A stretch of 64,000 nt of DNA from Trileptium ribeirensis (lineage: Eukaryota; Nematoda; Enoplea; Enoplida; Thoracostomopsidae). This document shows positions 60,369-64,000 of the stretch, piece after piece. The position numbers and the translations under genes are program-made. The stretch covers positions 1 through 64,000 of the forward strand of contig JASANE010021112.1 of the NCBI GenBank assembly GCA_030248225.1. The letters are read 5' to 3'. A model generated the notes under the pieces. It made no database searches. It was not told where the DNA came from and worked only from the letters and a program-made list of their open reading frames with translations. Position 1 is the stretch's first letter; every line of letters begins with the position of its first letter.

Positions 60369-61510
60369 AAATGGCTGTCACTTCCTCTAAAACGTGGTCC
60401 CAGAAATAGTACAAATGGTTAGAAAAGGATTGAATCAACGGCTGAGCATGTCCACAATGATATAAGCTGCAACTCCCTAACGTAACTAATGTTGACTTGG
60501 CCACATTGCGGATATTTTAGGCAATATTTGTTTGTTTGTTTCAGGTGGAAAGCGCATAGATATGACAGTAAATGTATGTTTATGGTAATATATAATGATA
60601 TACCTTCTTGGGGAGAATCTGGCACGGATTCAAGCAGCTTCTCCATTTCAAGCGAATCGAGACCTGAAATATCGGGACCTTGGTTAGGAATATTGTATGG
60701 AATAGTATAACAAACAGAAAGTCATTTCTACTTTCCATAAACATGATATGGCGTGAGCAAGAAAAGGTGTCTTTAGTTTTGGCCACGTGACGTTCGCATA
60801 TCAGTATAAGTCTCGAACTTGGGCACCTGTTTCTCCGATCACCGTTCCAGAAAACCCATGCATTGTTACGCTCTGACAGCTCAGGGAGGTAGACCAGGGG
60901 CTCCTAGGGTCCGAAATCTCAGAGGGTGTAGCTTCTCCTCTGAACCCCTACTTCGGCATGTTTGCAGTAAACTGTAGCTCGTTATGCCCTTGTTTAAGTT
61001 CGATGCGGCCTTTTCGCTGCCTACTAGCAGAGGCTTCCGATGATATCGACAACCTAGCCCTGCAGCTCTTCGAGAGGGAGTCAGATATCAGAAAAGCAAC
61101 CGTGATATGATGTAACTGCGTCGGCCACCGATGTTTACTATTATTAATATAAATCTTACTAACTGATGACGTTTTGGTGGACTGAGACCCCTTTCCCCCA
61201 AGCTAACTTAAACAACCATTGTGGATAGCAGCGACCTAGCTAAAAATTTCTGGGAAGATTTCTGGGTGGTGGGAAGATACTCTGTGAATAGCTATTCATG
61301 CTATACCGATGCTAGCCGAAGGCGCGGAAATCATTTTTACGTCTCAACCTGTAGCGGATCCAGCTACAGCGTAAAGAGGCTGTCAATACTGAATTAGTTA
61401 TAGTCAGTAAGCAAGTTTTACTCTCCAACCGTAAGGGTCGGACATAAATATATTTGCACAATGCGGGGTGTCTTTACACTTTACGTCTCAGTTTCAAAAT
61501 ATTTCTTCAG

Positions 61511-61703
61511 GAAAAAGTCTTATGGGGATACATCCGCATCACCAACGGCTACTTCTTTGATGGATAACCGAGACTATCGCAGTACATATAATAACACTGT
61601 TAAACGTTCTTCAACTGTGCCAAATAAGAACAATCCACCGCAGACTGAGTTTATACCTTTTCGCAGGGGCGCAGCACGCTATTCGAAAGTGGCGTGCGAC
61701 TAA
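61511..61703 (+). CDS. Exon-like terminal segment, unknown product
   Basis: Acceptor atttcttcag ends at 61510; the frame then runs 64 codons to TAA (KKSYGDTSASPTATSLMDN, later TEFIPFRRGAARYSKV). Hydrophilic, Ser/Asn/Thr-rich, no family recognised. Could be chance. Confidence 0.25.
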
Positions 61704-63393
61704 TACTGAGGATGGCATAAGGGAAAATTGCGAGCGCCATTTTGGTAAAATTCTATTAAAATCCCGAAAAGTGTCAGGGTCCCCCTCTTGCCGAGCCCCT
61801 GTCTTTTTGCAAAAGTGAATTGAGAACTCATACAATCACTAATTATATGCATTACGTGTAAATTTCAATTGCAAATTTTAACATCGATTGGTTTACCGCT
61901 ATATATTCTATTACATTGCTGTAATTGCAAAAGGATTTTGTTTTAACTGTGTAAAATGGAACATAAATAAATTACGTTAACGATAAACATTTCCTTTCAG
62001 TTATTATTAAGCGCTGTTTATCATATAAAAAAAATACCAGTTTGTTGCACAGCGATGTCGTCCATTTTATCACCCTGGCAACCATTGAATGTGTAGGTTC
62101 GGTCCAATACACTCGTTGAGCAATCGTTCACCACGTCTAAAGCTAAAAAATATGTGACTAAAAAAAAGCTTAAAATGGATTGAACATTTCTGATTTAATT
62201 GAAATGTACGTCGCATTCAAAACATCAACAAGCTACGTTTTTGGAAACTACAGCCACATAAAATATGTCAGATGTATCCTGAAATTTGTTTACGCGGGCG
62301 TCGCAAGAGGGGATGGATGGGCAGTGGGGGCGGCCTTTGTTGCTGACAACCGAGAAAAATTACCGGATAGGGTTTTTATAAATGAGTGTGAACGAACGGC
62401 GCCCTTCACTTTTGAAAAGCTCACGACGCTCCTGCCTATATCTTCTTAAATGAAGTAGATGATGTGCTATAATTCGCTCCATAAGTAAGTTTGTTGATCG
62501 ATTAAGGCATACGCAGTCTCGGCACCTGCTATATAGGCAAATTTATAGACGTTGCTTGAAACTGTAAGAGATTGAGCCCATTTCGCGACTCACAAACATT
62601 CAGCAATGGTTGCTCGGTGTGAAATTAAAAAGCGATTGTGAAACAGATAATAAACAGCGACTGTGAAACAGAACAGTGGTAAAGCTGATGATATTGCGTT
62701 GAACCGAACCAATTTGACGATTAAATTTTCCTTCACCTCGTTTGTAATGTATAATAATGATCACATCAAGAGAATGCAGTGCAAACAAAGTTATTTTGCA
62801 CAGTTCGACACAGAACGAAACAATGTTGCTGCCAAATTCACTAAAATATATTTTATGAGAATAGCAGAAAATATTATGAGCTTCTACAAATTTTAAAAAT
62901 CTACATGTTCCGCGGTTCCTCCTGACCGGAGCCATCTACCATGCCTAAGGCGAAGGACCTCGAACAAATAATGACTACCACGTCCACATGTTTTATGATT
63001 ACACTTTATTACATTTACACTTTATGATACTTCCTAACCATATCCGACAAATATCGACACTCATTTGCCTATGCATCTCTGAATAGTGTCACGATGTTCT
63101 ACGAAATTTTATCATGGCGCTTGAATGAGTAGCAGTTACCTGAACGTTCCTGCTGTAAGCTCAAATCAATACAGACCAGTTCATAAATCATCTTTCGATA
63201 ACATTTAGTTTAACTTTCTGCTGCATTTATTAAAGAACTCTTAAAACATCTTTCATTTAACGGCATCGTTAAAAATGTTATATTTCAAAAGCGCTGTAGG
63301 TATTTTAAGATGAGAAGCCAGTTGGGGTTTGGTTAATTTTATTTTGCCAGCTACGGTCTGAAAACCTAAATATCTTTATAAAATCTAACTTAC

Positions 63394-63894
63394 ACGTGCA
63401 AGTTGTTACGAAGCACGGGTTGGCGGTTTGTTCTTGTTCAATTCCTGGCTCAGTATAATAATCGCTGCTCTGAAGACCAATAGCTTCTGTAATTGTGTTG
63501 ATAAGAGTTTTAGACAAAGCTGTTTCGGGGACCGCATTACTAGTATTATTAACGTCACTGGCGTTAATGACTGGTGCCTGATCTCTGAGTGTCAAATTTT
63601 GATGTAATTTGGTTGTAGTAGATCCCGAATCCAAATCGAATAATGTATTCCCATCGTCAAATTCCATGTTAAATCGCACTTGACGATTGTTTTTTGTACG
63701 AAGATATAATGACTTGTTGACGGAAGTATATTTTGATGACTTGTATGGTGTTGATGTTCTGAAACTTTTGGCAGGTGAAATGCTACGATCGCAGTTACCC
63801 ACTGCAGCTTGAACAATCGGGTCGTCAACGAGACGGCTCTTGCTTACAGAACTATGACTAGTTTCTGTAAATAAACTTTGCGAGTCGTGCGATT
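63394..63894 (-). CDS. Exon-like segment of 501 nt, unknown product
   Basis: On the minus strand the acceptor ttctttccag precedes 63894 and the donor CGT|gtaagt follows at 63394; the frame is open between (ESHDSQSLFTETSHSSVSKS, FNMEFDDGNTLFDLDSGS, CFVTTCTC). Ser/Thr-rich, disordered-looking, no family recognised. Good splice signals at both ends make it the best candidate for an unassigned gene here. Confidence 0.4.
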
Positions 63895-64000
63895 CTGGAA
63901 AGAATGTTATCAAACTAAATCATATAGACCATCATATAGACCATTTATGTAGTGTCAGTAGTATAGCGAGCGGTATAATTGCGTGCAAGCGAAGGTTATA

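Larger units (their letters stand above)
60369..64000. other. Right end of window, only exon-like fragments
   Basis: No pol or LTR follows the gag. Weak exon-like segments are at 60545-60710 and 61511-61703 (+), and 63394-63894 (-). The rest is AT-rich without recognised features. Confidence 0.4.

Overview
The window is nuclear DNA of an invertebrate animal. It has spliced genes with GT/AG introns of 0.2-4.4 kb, a metazoan-type fizzy-related/Cdh1 (FZR) gene, two myotubularin-family exons, and many eukaryotic retroelements (a Ty3/gypsy element of about 4.7 kb, several LINEs, tRNA-derived SINE heads, an isolated gag ORF). A nematode, flatworm or similar invertebrate fits; I cannot fix the taxon from the sequence. 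No bacterial operons, rRNA or CRISPR array were seen.

The dominant feature is inverted duplication at several scales. P1 has arms of about 9.7 kb (3535-13248 and 13841-23503) around a 592-bp loop. P4 is a 0.45-kb G/C-rich hairpin (24811-25262). P2 has arms of about 5.8 kb (40245-46074 and 46327-52097) around a loop of about 250 bp. P3 (52111-54382, arms about 0.8-0.9 kb) starts about 13 bp after P2 ends. P1 carries, in mirror image, a whole Ty3/gypsy element with LTRs, primer site, polypurine tract and a 5-bp target-site duplication, plus one LINE split by a second LINE in opposite orientation. P2 carries two consecutive exons of an MTMR6/7/8-like myotubularin in each arm, together with a 51-bp minisatellite, a satellite of about 170 bp, and a tandem SINE-bearing unit. 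In both P1 and P2 the left arm is the more decayed copy (frameshifted pol, frameshifted MTMR exon), yet some tracts between arms are identical. Either arm-to-arm gene conversion on true genomic palindromes or a fold-back sequencing/assembly artefact could produce this. The window cannot decide, and spanning reads would.

The unique single-copy gene is FZR (27100-36915, + strand, 5' incomplete). Seven exons were assembled by eye. They join in phase, code the seven-bladed WD40 propeller, and end in a short last exon with the Leu...Ile-Arg tail used to dock on the anaphase-promoting complex. Its 4.4-kb fifth intron is mostly filled by an antisense, dead RTE-type LINE.

Around these: 1-3534 is gene-poor with a degenerate GGAACCTA-like motif; 36.9-40.2 kb holds a LINE remnant, a SINE head and a copy of a P2 repeat; 54.4-57.3 kb holds a tRNA-like SINE head and nothing else recognised; 58176-60368 is an intact 730-codon Gag with one CCHC zinc knuckle but no pol after it; 60.4-64 kb has only exon-like fragments without recognised homology.
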